From an uncultured Bacteroidales bacterium (lineage in GTDB: Bacteria > Bacteroidota > Bacteroidia > Bacteroidales > Paludibacteraceae), in contig CAMKPZ010000005.1 of assembly GCA_946414805.1 (NCBI GenBank), positions 62,001-126,000 of the forward strand: 64,000 nucleotides of DNA, read 5' to 3'. Position numbers and translations under genes: made by a program. Below the pieces are notes generated by a model, which saw only the letters and a list, made by a program, of their open reading frames with translations, was not told where the DNA came from and made no database searches. Below, piece after piece: positions 9,357-19,220 of this stretch (positions within the stretch are counted from its first letter, which is position 1; every line of letters starts with the position of its first letter).

Positions 9357-10480
9357 GATATCAAAGATTTAATAATTTCTTCCATTTTGCGGCATTGCGC
9401 CTCCCGTGAGAATTCTTCGCGGTGCAGTGTCTTCTGACGGGTGAAACCGTTCTGCTGCCATTCTTGCTTCTTCTCGTTGATAAAAGCTTCGATTGCTTCT
9501 CTCTTATCTGTAGCAATACCGGCGTTGGTGTATGCAATCAGTTTGGCTAACTCGCCTTGATCGGACGGCACACACAAGATGGGTTTTTCGCATCCCAGCG
9601 CTTCATAAAACTTAGTGGTCAGCATCCCGTGCGTCTCAGTACTCGTAAGTACCAGCATGATACTGCTTCGGCGAATCGCATCGCCTAACCGGTCATGCGC
9701 AACCGGATTGCTCTGCGGCGTATGGATCGTCACCGGCATCACTTCCTGCACTTTCGCCAACGCCTCTTTCTGCCATTCAAAGAGACTACCGATATAGGTG
9801 ACGGAGAACGGCTGCGACGCGATGTCCTGCGGGTAGAACTGCGCCTCGTCAAATCCGTTATACACCACATGTACGTTCTTGTTGAACTGTTTGATGAAAC
9901 CGGCGTGCCACGGCGAGACGGTTGTTACTGCGTCCGCCTGCCGCAAAATCCTATTTCTGCGGCGTATATGGATCGCCCGATACAATCGGCGGAAAGGCAT
10001 CAGCCATCTGCTATGATGCCGGTATTGGTAGCGTGAGTTATCCACCTGTTCGTCCAGATCGCGAATATCGCATAGGAGGGGCACTTGCAGTTTCCGCGCT
10101 ATCCGTAGGGCTGCACCTAAAGGGAAATCGGAAAAAGAGGTACATAAGACGAGATCGTATCGGTGATTGGTAATTGGTGATTGGTGATTGGTGGTTTGCA
10201 ACAGGCGCAGCGCCCGCTTGGCAAAGACCCGGTCATGCCAATCGGAGAGAAGCGTCCACACGGACTTGAACAACCAATCCACCGTCGATCCCGAATACAT
10301 CCGGATGGTTTCAATGGGGTAGGAATGGGCAAAAGAGAGCGGTTGGTATTCCTCAGTGACAAGTGTCACTTCGTAACCTTTCCGAACCAGAAAATCACAC
10401 ATGTACCGCAGCCGAGGCAGGTAGCCCGGTGCCGCAGGAGGATCAGAGAGTACTACTATGTGCGGTTTGCGATCACTCAT
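9353..10480 (-). CDS. GT4-type glycosyltransferase
   Basis: A 375-residue GT-B enzyme. The N-terminal domain starts IVVLSDPPAAPGYLPRLRYM, and the C-terminal domain contains VTYIGSLFEWQKE and the donor-binding region TKFYEALGCEKPILCV near residues 300-315. It resembles transferases of surface polysaccharide pathways. Residues near 95-106 (TTNHQSPITNHR) are an insertion encoded by a heptanucleotide array at 10162-10196; close relatives would be expected to lack it. The start overlaps the deacetylase-like gene by 8 bases. Acceptor and donor unknown. Confidence 0.85.
   Translation of the reverse strand: MSDRKPHIVVLSDPPAAPGYLPRLRYMCDFLVRKGYEVTLVTEEYQPLSFAHSYPIETIRMYSGSTVDWLFKSVWTLLSDWHDRVFAKRALRLLQTTNHQSPITNHRYDLVLCTSFSDFPLGAALRIARKLQVPLLCDIRDLDEQVDNSRYQYRHHSRWLMPFRRLYRAIHIRRRNRILRQADAVTTVSPWHAGFIKQFNKNVHVVYNGFDEAQFYPQDIASQPFSVTYIGSLFEWQKEALAKVQEVMPVTIHTPQSNPVAHDRLGDAIRRSSIMLVLTSTETHGMLTTKFYEALGCEKPILCVPSDQGELAKLIAYTNAGIATDKREAIEAFINEKKQEWQQNGFTRQKTLHREEFSREAQCRKMEEIIKSLIS
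10162..10196. repeat. Heptanucleotide tandem array inside the GT4 gene
   Basis: Five consecutive 7-base units read GGTGATT, GGTAATT, GGTGATT, GGTGATT and GGTGGTT on the plus strand. They lie within the coding region of the GT4 and encode a polar loop. Confidence 0.9.
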
Positions 10481-11630
10481 TCGCTAAAAGTCCCAATAGC
10501 TTGGAATACAATGATTTATGGTAACTATTAGAAACAAAACTAGTATTATGCCACAGCAGACACAGGTCGCCATGATGCATACGGACCTTGTCTATCAGCC
10601 GCTCACAGAGGAAGTACGCTTCGTCTTCCGTCAGGCTCATGTAATTGGCATTGCTGAGCGTGCAATCCATGATCGTGAGCGGGTGCAATGTGAGGGAGGT
10701 CAGTTGCATCGTCTTCGGGTTGATCCATCGTACGGCACGCGAGGTCTGCAACCGGAATCCTACTTCGTCGGCAAAACCCATTGTGAAATCATCCGTGTAG
10801 CCGGCATCCGCCAACTGCTGCATGTTTTCTATCGTCGAACGCAGGAAATGGGTGCGGAACATCTTGCTATACTGCACCGGCGGAATCTCTCCGTAATAGC
10901 TGCCGTGCACGCCGAGATAGACATTATTATGCCGGAGCATGTGCTTCAGCCGCTTGAAATCCCGTCCCCAAAGCCGGTACTGCGGATAGTCAAACCCTTT
11001 TCCCTTCGTGCGTTTGACGAAATAGATGACATCGGCGTGTCGCACTCTCTTGTCCTGTTCCGTCATCCACGGGAAAGTGTATAGCGGATCCTGATGAATG
11101 TCGCGCAGAGACGCGAATACCTGTTTGGTCTCGCCTCGTCTGAGTCCTCCTATAGCACCGCGGATCGAGCGATACTGCGAGATAGCATCTATGTCATGCG
11201 TGAGATAGATATGTCCGAATCCGCTTTCCGGCAGGGGCAGGTTCAACTGCTTGAGCACCAACCGCGCATACTCGTCCAACCGGGGAATCTGCAACCGGCT
11301 CTTGGAATGCATGAGGGAGAAACGCGCAGCAAACCGCCCATGTTCGTCCCGCTTGGGATTAACCAACTCTTCGGCACGGGAGGTGAAGAAAAAGACCGAA
11401 TACACGATGTCGGTACGAATAATCGTCTTGTTTTTCGCCGGCTGTTCCACCTCCGGACGCTTGAGCTCCGGCACGATCAGATCTTTACCCAAATGGCCAT
11501 TGGGCACAATAATCAGATCGTGGGTCTCCAACGCGCGCTCGTCATCGGTGTACGCAATGCGTTTAGCCGCTTCCTCATCGCCGTAACACAGCCATGTGAG
11601 GATGTAATTTACAATTGGGTCATTTGCCAT
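10473..11630 (-). CDS. Polysaccharide-deacetylase-like protein (carbohydrate esterase 4 fold)
   Basis: The 385-residue protein has the features of a Bacteroidetes family related to NodB deacetylases: IYLTHDIDAIS (metal-binding Asp-Asp pair, near residue 147), GVHGSYYGE, RTHFLRS, DDFTMGFADEVGFR and a closing LLWHNTSF. No signal peptide is visible, so it probably acts in the cytoplasm or at the membrane face in polysaccharide assembly. The order ABC-F, deacetylase-like, GT4 with gaps of 6 or -8 bases indicates one transcript. Catalytic activity is inferred from family resemblance only. Confidence 0.75.
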   Translation of the reverse strand: MANDPIVNYILTWLCYGDEEAAKRIAYTDDERALETHDLIIVPNGHLGKDLIVPELKRPEVEQPAKNKTIIRTDIVYSVFFFTSRAEELVNPKRDEHGRFAARFSLMHSKSRLQIPRLDEYARLVLKQLNLPLPESGFGHIYLTHDIDAISQYRSIRGAIGGLRRGETKQVFASLRDIHQDPLYTFPWMTEQDKRVRHADVIYFVKRTKGKGFDYPQYRLWGRDFKRLKHMLRHNNVYLGVHGSYYGEIPPVQYSKMFRTHFLRSTIENMQQLADAGYTDDFTMGFADEVGFRLQTSRAVRWINPKTMQLTSLTLHPLTIMDCTLSNANYMSLTEDEAYFLCERLIDKVRMHHGDLCLLWHNTSFVSNSYHKSLYSKLLGLLANE

Positions 11631-11636
11631 TGTTTC

Positions 11637-13430
11637 TTATTCATTTAGAAGTTCCCATTCGTACATTTTCTGCTCGATCTGATGTTTCACCGATTCGTAG
11701 CGTTGGAACAGATCCGGCGTCTGGTTTTCGGGGATTGCCAGCTGTTGCTCAATCTCTGCCTGTTGCGCCTCCAGTGCCGCAATCTCTTCCTCGGTCTGTG
11801 CAATCTGTTTCTCTTTCTTGCGTTTTTCGGCGGCTGCGGCTTTCTGGGCAGCGTAGTCCAGTTTGGCCGTCGAGGGTTCATCGGGAGTCTCTCGTTGGCT
11901 TTGACCGTCGGTTGACCGGTTCAGTTCCTTTAGGTCCGAGAGTCTCTTTTCGCGCAGGAAATCGTAGATGCCTCCGAGGTGCTCTCTGACTCTTCCTCCG
12001 CCGAACTCATACACCTTGCTCACCAGTCCGTCCAGGAAATCGCGGTCGTGACTCACGCAGATGAGCGTGCCGTCAAAATCTTTCAGCGCCGCTTTCAGCA
12101 CATCTTTGGACTGCATATCCAGATGGTTGGTGGGCTCATCAAGAATAAGCAGGTTGCAAGGCTCCAGCAGCAGGCGGATCATCGCCAGACGGCTTCGTTC
12201 GCCTCCGGAGAGCACTTTCACTTTCTTGTCACTCGCTTCTCCTCCGAACATGAATGCGCCGAGAATATCGCGGATCTTGGTACGTATATCGCCGACCGCC
12301 ACATAATCGATGGTCTCAAAAACCGTGAGGTTTTCATTCAACAGAGCCGCCTGATTCTGAGCGAAATAACCGATCTTCACGTTGTGACCGATCTTGAGCG
12401 AACCAAGGTAATCCAACTGCCCCATGATACATTTGACCAGCGTGGATTTACCTTCTCCGTTCTTGCCCACAAAAGCCACTTTCTCGCCTCTTCGGATGCT
12501 GAAGGTCACATCATGGAAGACATTGTGGGAACCGAAATCCTTGCGCAGGTCTTCTACAATAAGCGGGAAATCCCCGCTTCTCGGAGCAGGCGGAAACCGC
12601 AGGTTTAGCCGGCTGGTGTCCTCCAGATCGACCTCCAACCGCTCAAGTTTCTCGAGTTGCTTGATACGGCTCTGAACCTGCACGGCTTTGGTGGCTTTAT
12701 AGCGGAAACGCTCAATGAAATCCTCCGTGTCTGCGATCATCTTCTGCTGGTTCTGGTAAGCGCGCACCTGCTGTTCGTGCCGTTCCTTGCGCAGCTCGAC
12801 AAACCGGCTGTAGTTGACATTATAATCGTAGATACGCCCGAGCGTGATCTCGATTGTGCGGTTGCAGACATTATCAATAAACGCGCGGTCGTGGCTCACC
12901 ATCAGTACAGCGCTCGGGCTGGTCTTGAGAAAATCTTCCAGCCACTGGATGGACTCGATATCCAGATGGTTCGTAGGCTCGTCGAGCAGCAGCAGATCCG
13001 GTCTGCGGAGCAGGATCTTCGCCAACTCAATACGCATTCTCCATCCGCCGGAGAACTCGCTGCAGGGACGCTCAAAATCGCGCCGTTCAAATCCCAGACC
13101 GATGATCGTCCTGTCCATCTCGGCGATAAACCGCGCTTCGTCCTGCGCTTCCGGCATTTCCTGATACACCCTCATCACCTCTTCGCGCAGTGTCCTGTCG
13201 TCCTGAAAAAGCATCACCTGCGGCAGGTAACCGATGGTCATATCCGTCTCTCGCGCAATGCGACCCGCCGTCGGTTGGTATTCGCCGGCGATGATCCGCA
13301 GCAGTGTAGTCTTACCGGCTCCGTTCTTGCCCACCAGTGCTATCCGCTCCTTGCGGTTGATCAGGAAAGAGATATCGTCCAGCACCGGGCGGGACGAAAA
13401 TTCCATACTTATGTGGTCAATGGTCAACAT
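11637..13430 (-). CDS. ABC-F family ribosome-associated ATPase
   Basis: A 597-residue soluble protein with two nucleotide-binding domains and no membrane domain. The first has GKNGAGKTT, EFSGGWRMR and LLLDEPTNHLD. The second has GKNGEGKST, LSGGERSRL and LLILDEPTNHLD. A charged linker joins them, and residues from about 525 form a coiled coil. ABC-F proteins act on translating ribosomes; subfamilies range from housekeeping (Uup, EttA) to antibiotic protection, and I cannot assign one. The linker between the second domain and the coiled coil (NRSTDGQSQRETPDEP) is encoded partly by ACCGTCGGTTGACCG at 11904-11918, a word also found in a spacer array at 35739-35753. Confidence 0.92.
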   Translation of the reverse strand: MLTIDHISMEFSSRPVLDDISFLINRKERIALVGKNGAGKTTLLRIIAGEYQPTAGRIARETDMTIGYLPQVMLFQDDRTLREEVMRVYQEMPEAQDEARFIAEMDRTIIGLGFERRDFERPCSEFSGGWRMRIELAKILLRRPDLLLLDEPTNHLDIESIQWLEDFLKTSPSAVLMVSHDRAFIDNVCNRTIEITLGRIYDYNVNYSRFVELRKERHEQQVRAYQNQQKMIADTEDFIERFRYKATKAVQVQSRIKQLEKLERLEVDLEDTSRLNLRFPPAPRSGDFPLIVEDLRKDFGSHNVFHDVTFSIRRGEKVAFVGKNGEGKSTLVKCIMGQLDYLGSLKIGHNVKIGYFAQNQAALLNENLTVFETIDYVAVGDIRTKIRDILGAFMFGGEASDKKVKVLSGGERSRLAMIRLLLEPCNLLILDEPTNHLDMQSKDVLKAALKDFDGTLICVSHDRDFLDGLVSKVYEFGGGRVREHLGGIYDFLREKRLSDLKELNRSTDGQSQRETPDEPSTAKLDYAAQKAAAAEKRKKEKQIAQTEEEIAALEAQQAEIEQQLAIPENQTPDLFQRYESVKHQIEQKMYEWELLNE

Positions 13431-13445
13431 CTATTCATTTACCGT

Positions 13446-14534
13446 TTATTCATTTACTATTTCGCCATTTGCCATTTTCTTGTTGATGACACGCCAGAGA
13501 ATCAGGGTGAGTGCCGTTGCCAACCCGAAATCCGTGATCAGAAGCACCCACATATTCCAGTTCCTGCCGAGAATAGCGAGTCCGATAAAAAGCACACTCA
13601 CGCTCAGTAGCACGCAGGTCGTCTGAATATGATTGAGCCCCGTCCTGAGCAGCAGGTGGTGAATATGGTTCTTGTCCGGGAGGAAAGGCGAACGGTGTTT
13701 TTTGATACGCGTGAGGCTGACGCGGATCGTATCAAAGATCGGGACCGTCAACACGCAGATCGCCACAGCCGGCGCCGCAGACATATGCAATCCTTCGCTT
13801 ACCTCCCCGTACGCATTGATCTCGCATAAATGGAAGACAAAGGCCGTCAGTAGATACCCCAGCAGCAGACTTCCGGAGTCGCCCATGAAGATCTTCTCCT
13901 TGTGGCCAAAGACATTGTAGATAAAGAACACCGCCAGAGCGCCAATCATACATATTCCGAGAATAGACCAACTTGTCTCGCCCGCCAGACCGAAATAGAT
14001 GGCGAAGAAGAGACAGTACAATATTCCCAGACCACTGGCTAAACCGTCAATACCGTCAATCAGATTCACCGCATTGATGATCGCAATCAGGATGAAGAGT
14101 GAGATCAGGTAACTGGGGATCACGCCGATCTCCGTGATCCCGAAAAGACCATGCAGATGCGTGATCCGCAGATCCGCAAAACCGATCAACGCAATGCCTG
14201 CCAGCGTTTCGCCAAGCAGTTTGGCTGTCGGCGTAAGCACCAGCACATCGTCGATCAGGCCGACAATCATGATGGCGAACAGACCGATCATGAAGAACTG
14301 GCTCTGGTTCAACTGGTTATACTCGAAAAGCAGATAAGTGAGAATAAAACTGAAACAGATATTCACTCCGCCGATATTCGGTATCGAACCGGTGTGGCTC
14401 ATGCGTTTGTTAGGGCGTACGACAAAGCCTTTGACCTTCGCTATACGAACCACAACAGGCATTCCGATGAGGCCGAAGACAAAACTGATCAAACCGATCA
14501 AATAACTATGTTCAATAAAAAAGGATTGTATCAT
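13446..14534 (-). CDS. WecA-like undecaprenyl-phosphate sugar-1-phosphate transferase
   Basis: This 362-residue polytopic membrane protein (about 10-11 spans) has the family motifs PNIGGVN, LIDDVL, NAVNLIDGIDGLA, FMGDSGSLLLG and LPDKNHIHH. The last is the HIHH-type motif of WecA rather than MraY. It would attach GlcNAc-1-phosphate or a related HexNAc-phosphate to undecaprenyl phosphate, starting O-antigen or capsule synthesis on the inner face of the membrane. It shares 4 bases with the CapD-like gene upstream, fitting joint production of donor sugar and lipid-linked primer. Confidence 0.9.
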   Translation of the reverse strand: MIQSFFIEHSYLIGLISFVFGLIGMPVVVRIAKVKGFVVRPNKRMSHTGSIPNIGGVNICFSFILTYLLFEYNQLNQSQFFMIGLFAIMIVGLIDDVLVLTPTAKLLGETLAGIALIGFADLRITHLHGLFGITEIGVIPSYLISLFILIAIINAVNLIDGIDGLASGLGILYCLFFAIYFGLAGETSWSILGICMIGALAVFFIYNVFGHKEKIFMGDSGSLLLGYLLTAFVFHLCEINAYGEVSEGLHMSAAPAVAICVLTVPIFDTIRVSLTRIKKHRSPFLPDKNHIHHLLLRTGLNHIQTTCVLLSVSVLFIGLAILGRNWNMWVLLITDFGLATALTLILWRVINKKMANGEIVNE

Positions 14535-16486
14535 TGCGGGTCCAATTGCTCGTAAACAGAGTTGTTGCTGATATATTCAGGTACGATGCGTTTCATGAGT
14601 TTGACGGTAGTGAAGGGTTTCGACAGCCTGCTTGTCTCAATCAGCTGGTTGACCGATTCGTTCACCTCGTCGTATTCGAACTCGCGTACGCGTGCTACCA
14701 TAATCTTTTCGTTGGTCGTCGGGATCGTCGTCTCTTTCTGGTTCAGCAGTTCCTCGTATAACTTCTCGCCCGGACGCAGGCCTGTGAAGACGATCCGGAT
14801 GTCTTTCTCCGGCGTGTATCCGGCCAGACGGATCATGTTCCGCGCCATATCCAGAATCTTAACCGGTTTGCCCATGTCGAAGACGAAGATCTCGCCGCCG
14901 TTTCCTAAGGTGCTGGCCTCCATCACCAGGCAGCAGGCTTCCGGAATCGTCATGAAATAACGAATGATATCGGGGTGGGTAACCGTCAGCGGTCCGCCGG
15001 CGGCAATCTGCTTCCGGAAGAATGGGATCACTGATCCGTTGCTGCCTAACACGTTTCCGAAACGCGTGGTGATGAACTTGGTGCAGTCCGGATCCTGCTT
15101 ATGCAGTTTGCGGAAGAGCGATTGCACATAGATCTCCGCAATACGTTTGCTGGCGCCCATGATATTGGTGGGGTTGACCGCCTTGTCCGTCGAGATCATC
15201 ACAAACCGCTGTACGCCGTATTTGACCGCCATGTCCGCCATGTTTTTTGTTCCTAACACGTTGGCTTGGATGGCCTCGTTCGGATGACTCTCCATGAGCG
15301 GCACGTGTTTGTATGCGGCGGCGTGATAGACGACATCCGGCCGCATCTCATTGAAAATCTGCTCCATACGCTCACGGTTGCGCACATCGGCTATCACCGG
15401 AATAAACCGCGCCTCCGGATACTGCGTGTGCAGATCCAGCACCAGATCATGCAGCGGCGATTCCGCCATCTCCACCAGTATCGTCACTTGCGGCTCGTAT
15501 TGCTGTATCTGCCGGACAAGCTCACTTCCGATACTTCCTGCAGCGCCGCTCACCATCACAATACGATTCTGAATAATCTGTCGTACATTCTCCGTACTCA
15601 CCTGGATCTGAGGACGTTCCAGCAGGTCCTCGATCTTGATGGCATCGATGCGGCCGATACGCGTTGCATCGATCGCATCCACATTGTCAAACTGCGTGAA
15701 ATAAGGGGTTGTCAGAATACGGATATTATGATCGATGAAGACCTGCAGATCTTTGGCAGGGGTGATCTGTCTCATCTTGATCGGCGAGACGATCACATGC
15801 CGGATCCCCCGTTTCTCCATCCATGCGAATAACTTCTCGTCCAGCACCCGAACGCGCATTCCGGCCAACTCATAGTCCTTCCGCTCGTCTTTGTCTGCGA
15901 TAAAACCCACCGGACGATACGGGTTGTTTCCTGCTGCGCGAAGCATCTTGGCGATGGCGAGTCCTGCTTGCTGTGTTCCGTAAATCAGCACCTGCGGACT
16001 GCCCTGATTGCGCTCCAGAGTCTCACTAAGCGTCTTCACGCCCACACGCAGAATGAAAAGCAGCACAAAAGACATCGGTACGTAGATCGCAAGCATCGTG
16101 TTCATGAAAGGGTGTTTGCCAATCACATGATCCGATATCAGGTTGATTCCCACCAGAATAAGACCGGTGGCGACATTCGACAGCAACACCTTGATGGTGT
16201 CAATAAACGTGGAGTACCGCAAGATACCCGAATAGGTGTGGAAAGCCCAGAAGGAAACCAGCTGTAGCCCCATTACGGTCAGAAATTGCCAGCCGATGGA
16301 TAGAGGTTGTGAATATAGATTGACATAATTGAAAAAGCCGCTGCCTACCCAAACGCTCAGCCAGAACGCAATGCAGCACAGCAGCAGATCCAGCAGCAGT
16401 ACACCCCATCGCGGCAGATAACTCACCTGCGGCAGGTGGGAGAAGATATCCGAATGGCGTATTTCCTTCAATGTGTTATTTTCCAT
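14531..16486 (-). CDS. Membrane-bound nucleotide-sugar 4,6-dehydratase, CapD/WbpM type
   Basis: A 651-residue protein. Four or five membrane spans lie in the first 150 residues, then a linker Rossmann segment, then an SDR domain with VSGAAGSIGSELV (NAD site, about residue 315) and STDKAVNPTNIMGASKR. As in other long WbpM-type enzymes, a Met stands where classical SDRs have the catalytic Tyr. These enzymes remove water from UDP-GlcNAc on the way to QuiNAc, FucNAc or bacillosamine. It overlaps uvrA by 11 bases and the WecA-like gene by 4. Confidence 0.9.
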   Translation of the reverse strand: MENNTLKEIRHSDIFSHLPQVSYLPRWGVLLLDLLLCCIAFWLSVWVGSGFFNYVNLYSQPLSIGWQFLTVMGLQLVSFWAFHTYSGILRYSTFIDTIKVLLSNVATGLILVGINLISDHVIGKHPFMNTMLAIYVPMSFVLLFILRVGVKTLSETLERNQGSPQVLIYGTQQAGLAIAKMLRAAGNNPYRPVGFIADKDERKDYELAGMRVRVLDEKLFAWMEKRGIRHVIVSPIKMRQITPAKDLQVFIDHNIRILTTPYFTQFDNVDAIDATRIGRIDAIKIEDLLERPQIQVSTENVRQIIQNRIVMVSGAAGSIGSELVRQIQQYEPQVTILVEMAESPLHDLVLDLHTQYPEARFIPVIADVRNRERMEQIFNEMRPDVVYHAAAYKHVPLMESHPNEAIQANVLGTKNMADMAVKYGVQRFVMISTDKAVNPTNIMGASKRIAEIYVQSLFRKLHKQDPDCTKFITTRFGNVLGSNGSVIPFFRKQIAAGGPLTVTHPDIIRYFMTIPEACCLVMEASTLGNGGEIFVFDMGKPVKILDMARNMIRLAGYTPEKDIRIVFTGLRPGEKLYEELLNQKETTIPTTNEKIMVARVREFEYDEVNESVNQLIETSRLSKPFTTVKLMKRIVPEYISNNSVYEQLDPQ

Positions 16487-19217
16487 GATTCAATTCTATT
16501 ATCTGGGCGAGATATTTGCCCGTATAACTATCTTTGTGTTGTGCCACCTCTTCGGGTGTGCCGGTGCAGACGATCTGTCCGCCTTCCGTTCCTCCTTCGG
16601 GCCCCAGATCAATCACATGGTCTGCGGCCAGAATCACCGCCGGATTATGCTCGATGATAATCACCGTGTGACCTTTGCTGATCAGTCGGTTGAGCGCTTT
16701 GAGCAGCACTTGTATATCGCGGTGGTGCAAGCCTGTCGTCGGTTCGTCAAAGACATAGATTGTCGGCGTGCTGTCTTCCTGCGAAAGGAAGGACGCTAAT
16801 TTTACACGCTGACTCTCGCCGCCTGAGAGGGTGCTGCTGCTCTGTCCCAACTGGATATAACCCAGACCCACATCCTGCAGAGGCTTCAACCGCTTCACGA
16901 TCTTGTCGCATTCCGGATCGGCGGAGAAGAACTCAATCGCCTGATTGACAGTCATGCACAGCACATCGTAGATCGATTTGTCGCGGTAGTGTACATCCAG
17001 TATATCTTGCTTGAACCGCTTGCCGTGGCATTGCTCACATTCCAGCACCAGATCGGCCATGAACTGCATCTCGATTGTGATTGTACCTTCGCCTTGACAG
17101 GTCTCGCAACGGCCGCCCGGGGTGTTAAACGAGAAATGGGCAGGCGCCAGTCCCAACTGCTTCGACAGCGGCTGGTCGGCGAACAGCCGGCGGATCTCGT
17201 CATACGCCTTCAAATAGGTCACCGGATTGCTACGGCTCGAACGGCTGATCGGGTTCTGGTCCACAAACTCAATGTTTTTCATCAGATGCAGACTGCCGCC
17301 CAAATGACCGAAATCACCGGTGTGCTCCGCGAAATCGCCGCCATAATGTTTCTTCAGGGCAGGGTAGAGTACCTTGCTGATCAGACTCGACTTGCCGCTT
17401 CCGCTCACGCCTGTCACAACGGTCATCACATGCAGCGGAAAACGGACCGTCAGGTTCTTCAGATTATTCTCGCATGCGCCTTCGATCTCGATATAGTTAT
17501 TCCAATGCCTGCGCTGTGCAGGTATATCGATCTTGAACCATTCCGGCTGCGGCTTGCCTTGATAAACGATCTCGCCGCCGTGTACGCCGGCGTTCGGACC
17601 GATCTCGATCACATGGTCCGCCGTCTCGATGATATCGGCGTCGTGTTCCACTACAACGATCGTGTTTCCTAAATCCCGCAACTCTTTGAGCACGTGGATC
17701 AGCCTCTCGGTGTCTCTCGGGTGCAATCCAATGGATGGCTCGTCTAACACGTATAACGAACCTACAAGACTGCTTCCCAGCGATTTAGCCAGATTGATAC
17801 GCTGACTCTCACCGCCGGACAGGGTGTTGCTCTGACGGTTCAGAGTGAGGTAACTAAGCCCTACATCGTGCATGAACTGCAGACGGCTCCTGATCTCCTG
17901 CAGCAGCATCTCTGCCGCCTGTGCCTCGATCGGAGCCAACTCCAGACGGCCGAACCATTCCTGTAACTCCGAGATCGGCATTCCGCATAACTGCTGAATA
18001 CTCTTGCCGTTCACCAGTACGTACTCCGCCTCACGGCGCAGATGATATCCGCGGCATACCGGACAAGTCGTCTTGCCTTTGTAGCGCGCTAACATCACCT
18101 TGTATTGGATGCGGTTGTATTGCTGTTCCTCCAGTTCTTTGAAGAAAGCGTGCAACCCCTTGAAATACTCGTTGCCTGTCCATATCAACTGTTTCTGATC
18201 CGGTGTCAGCGCATAGAACGGCGTATGGATCGGGAAATTGAATTTGGCGGCGTTGTAGATCAGCGCTTCCTGCCATTCTTTCGTCTTCTCGCTCTGCCAG
18301 CAAGCGATAGCCTGCTCGTAGATCGATTTCGATTTGTCGGGCACCACCAAATCCATATCTATTCCCATCACGCTTCCCACGCCCTTGCATTCAGGGCAGG
18401 CTCCGATGGGGTTGTTGAAATCGAACAGGTGTTCGCTGGGTTCGATAAACTGGATCCCGTCTGCTTCGAATCGCTCGGAGAAGATCTTCTCTTTCTTGTT
18501 CACCCATACGCGGCATTCGCCCTGGCCTTCGAAGAAGGCTGTTTGTACGCTGTCGGCAAAGCGGTTGCTCGTTGCCGGCTCATGATCCACTACGATGCGG
18601 TCCACTAACAGATATGCTTCTTTGCCTTCCGCCTGTTGCCATACCTCGCTGTCCAGACGCACCGTGTCGCCTTCGATCAGCAGCCGGCTGAAACCTTGGC
18701 TCTGCCATAGTGCCAACTGCTCCTGCAGCGTTCGTCCTTCAGGCAGAATGATCGGACTCAGCAGATACAGACGGGTTCCTTTCGCCTGTCCCTCCATGTA
18801 TTGCACTACATCGCGGATCGTGTTCTTTTTCACCTCTTCGCCGCTCACAGGCGAGTACGTGTGACCTACGCGCGCGTACAATAATTTAAGATAGTCATAT
18901 ATCTCCGTCACCGTACCTACCGTCGATCGGGGATTACGGCTCGTCACTTTCTGCTGGATCGCTATAGCAGGCGGAATACCTTCGATCTTCTCCACCTCCG
19001 GCTTCTGCATACGCCCCATAAACTGGCGTGCATAGGCACTCAGGCTCTCTACATACCGCCGCTGACCTTCCGCATAGAGGGTGTCGAACGCCAGCGAACT
19101 CTTGCCGCTGCCGCTCACACCCGTCACTACCACCAGCTTATTGCGCGGTATATCTACCGACACATGTTTCAAGTTGTGTGTGTCCGCTCCCTCGATTCGG
19201 ATAATATCTTCTTCCAA
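16476..19217 (-). CDS. uvrA: Excinuclease ABC subunit UvrA
   Basis: UvrA recognises DNA damage in nucleotide excision repair. The 913-residue product has two ABC ATPase halves. The first has GVSGSGKSSLAFDTLYAEGQ near residue 30, and both halves carry LSGGESQR signatures. A complete zinc site in the second half is formed by CETCQGEG and CEQCHGKRF. The first zinc site looks reduced: CPECKGVG is present, but the preceding CxxC seen in E. coli is replaced by FSERFEADGIQF, which I recall as usual for Bacteroidetes UvrA. It lies 3 bases after the HU-LysM gene. Confidence 0.95.
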   Translation of the reverse strand: MEEDIIRIEGADTHNLKHVSVDIPRNKLVVVTGVSGSGKSSLAFDTLYAEGQRRYVESLSAYARQFMGRMQKPEVEKIEGIPPAIAIQQKVTSRNPRSTVGTVTEIYDYLKLLYARVGHTYSPVSGEEVKKNTIRDVVQYMEGQAKGTRLYLLSPIILPEGRTLQEQLALWQSQGFSRLLIEGDTVRLDSEVWQQAEGKEAYLLVDRIVVDHEPATSNRFADSVQTAFFEGQGECRVWVNKKEKIFSERFEADGIQFIEPSEHLFDFNNPIGACPECKGVGSVMGIDMDLVVPDKSKSIYEQAIACWQSEKTKEWQEALIYNAAKFNFPIHTPFYALTPDQKQLIWTGNEYFKGLHAFFKELEEQQYNRIQYKVMLARYKGKTTCPVCRGYHLRREAEYVLVNGKSIQQLCGMPISELQEWFGRLELAPIEAQAAEMLLQEIRSRLQFMHDVGLSYLTLNRQSNTLSGGESQRINLAKSLGSSLVGSLYVLDEPSIGLHPRDTERLIHVLKELRDLGNTIVVVEHDADIIETADHVIEIGPNAGVHGGEIVYQGKPQPEWFKIDIPAQRRHWNNYIEIEGACENNLKNLTVRFPLHVMTVVTGVSGSGKSSLISKVLYPALKKHYGGDFAEHTGDFGHLGGSLHLMKNIEFVDQNPISRSSRSNPVTYLKAYDEIRRLFADQPLSKQLGLAPAHFSFNTPGGRCETCQGEGTITIEMQFMADLVLECEQCHGKRFKQDILDVHYRDKSIYDVLCMTVNQAIEFFSADPECDKIVKRLKPLQDVGLGYIQLGQSSSTLSGGESQRVKLASFLSQEDSTPTIYVFDEPTTGLHHRDIQVLLKALNRLISKGHTVIIIEHNPAVILAADHVIDLGPEGGTEGGQIVCTGTPEEVAQHKDSYTGKYLAQIIELNHGK

Positions 19218-19220
19218 AAC

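Noticed and set aside
16476..19217. UvrA thought damaged because the first CxxC of one zinc site is missing
   Set aside because: The replaced segment (FSERFEADGIQF) is, as far as I recall, normal for Bacteroidetes UvrA; both ATPase halves and the other zinc site are complete.
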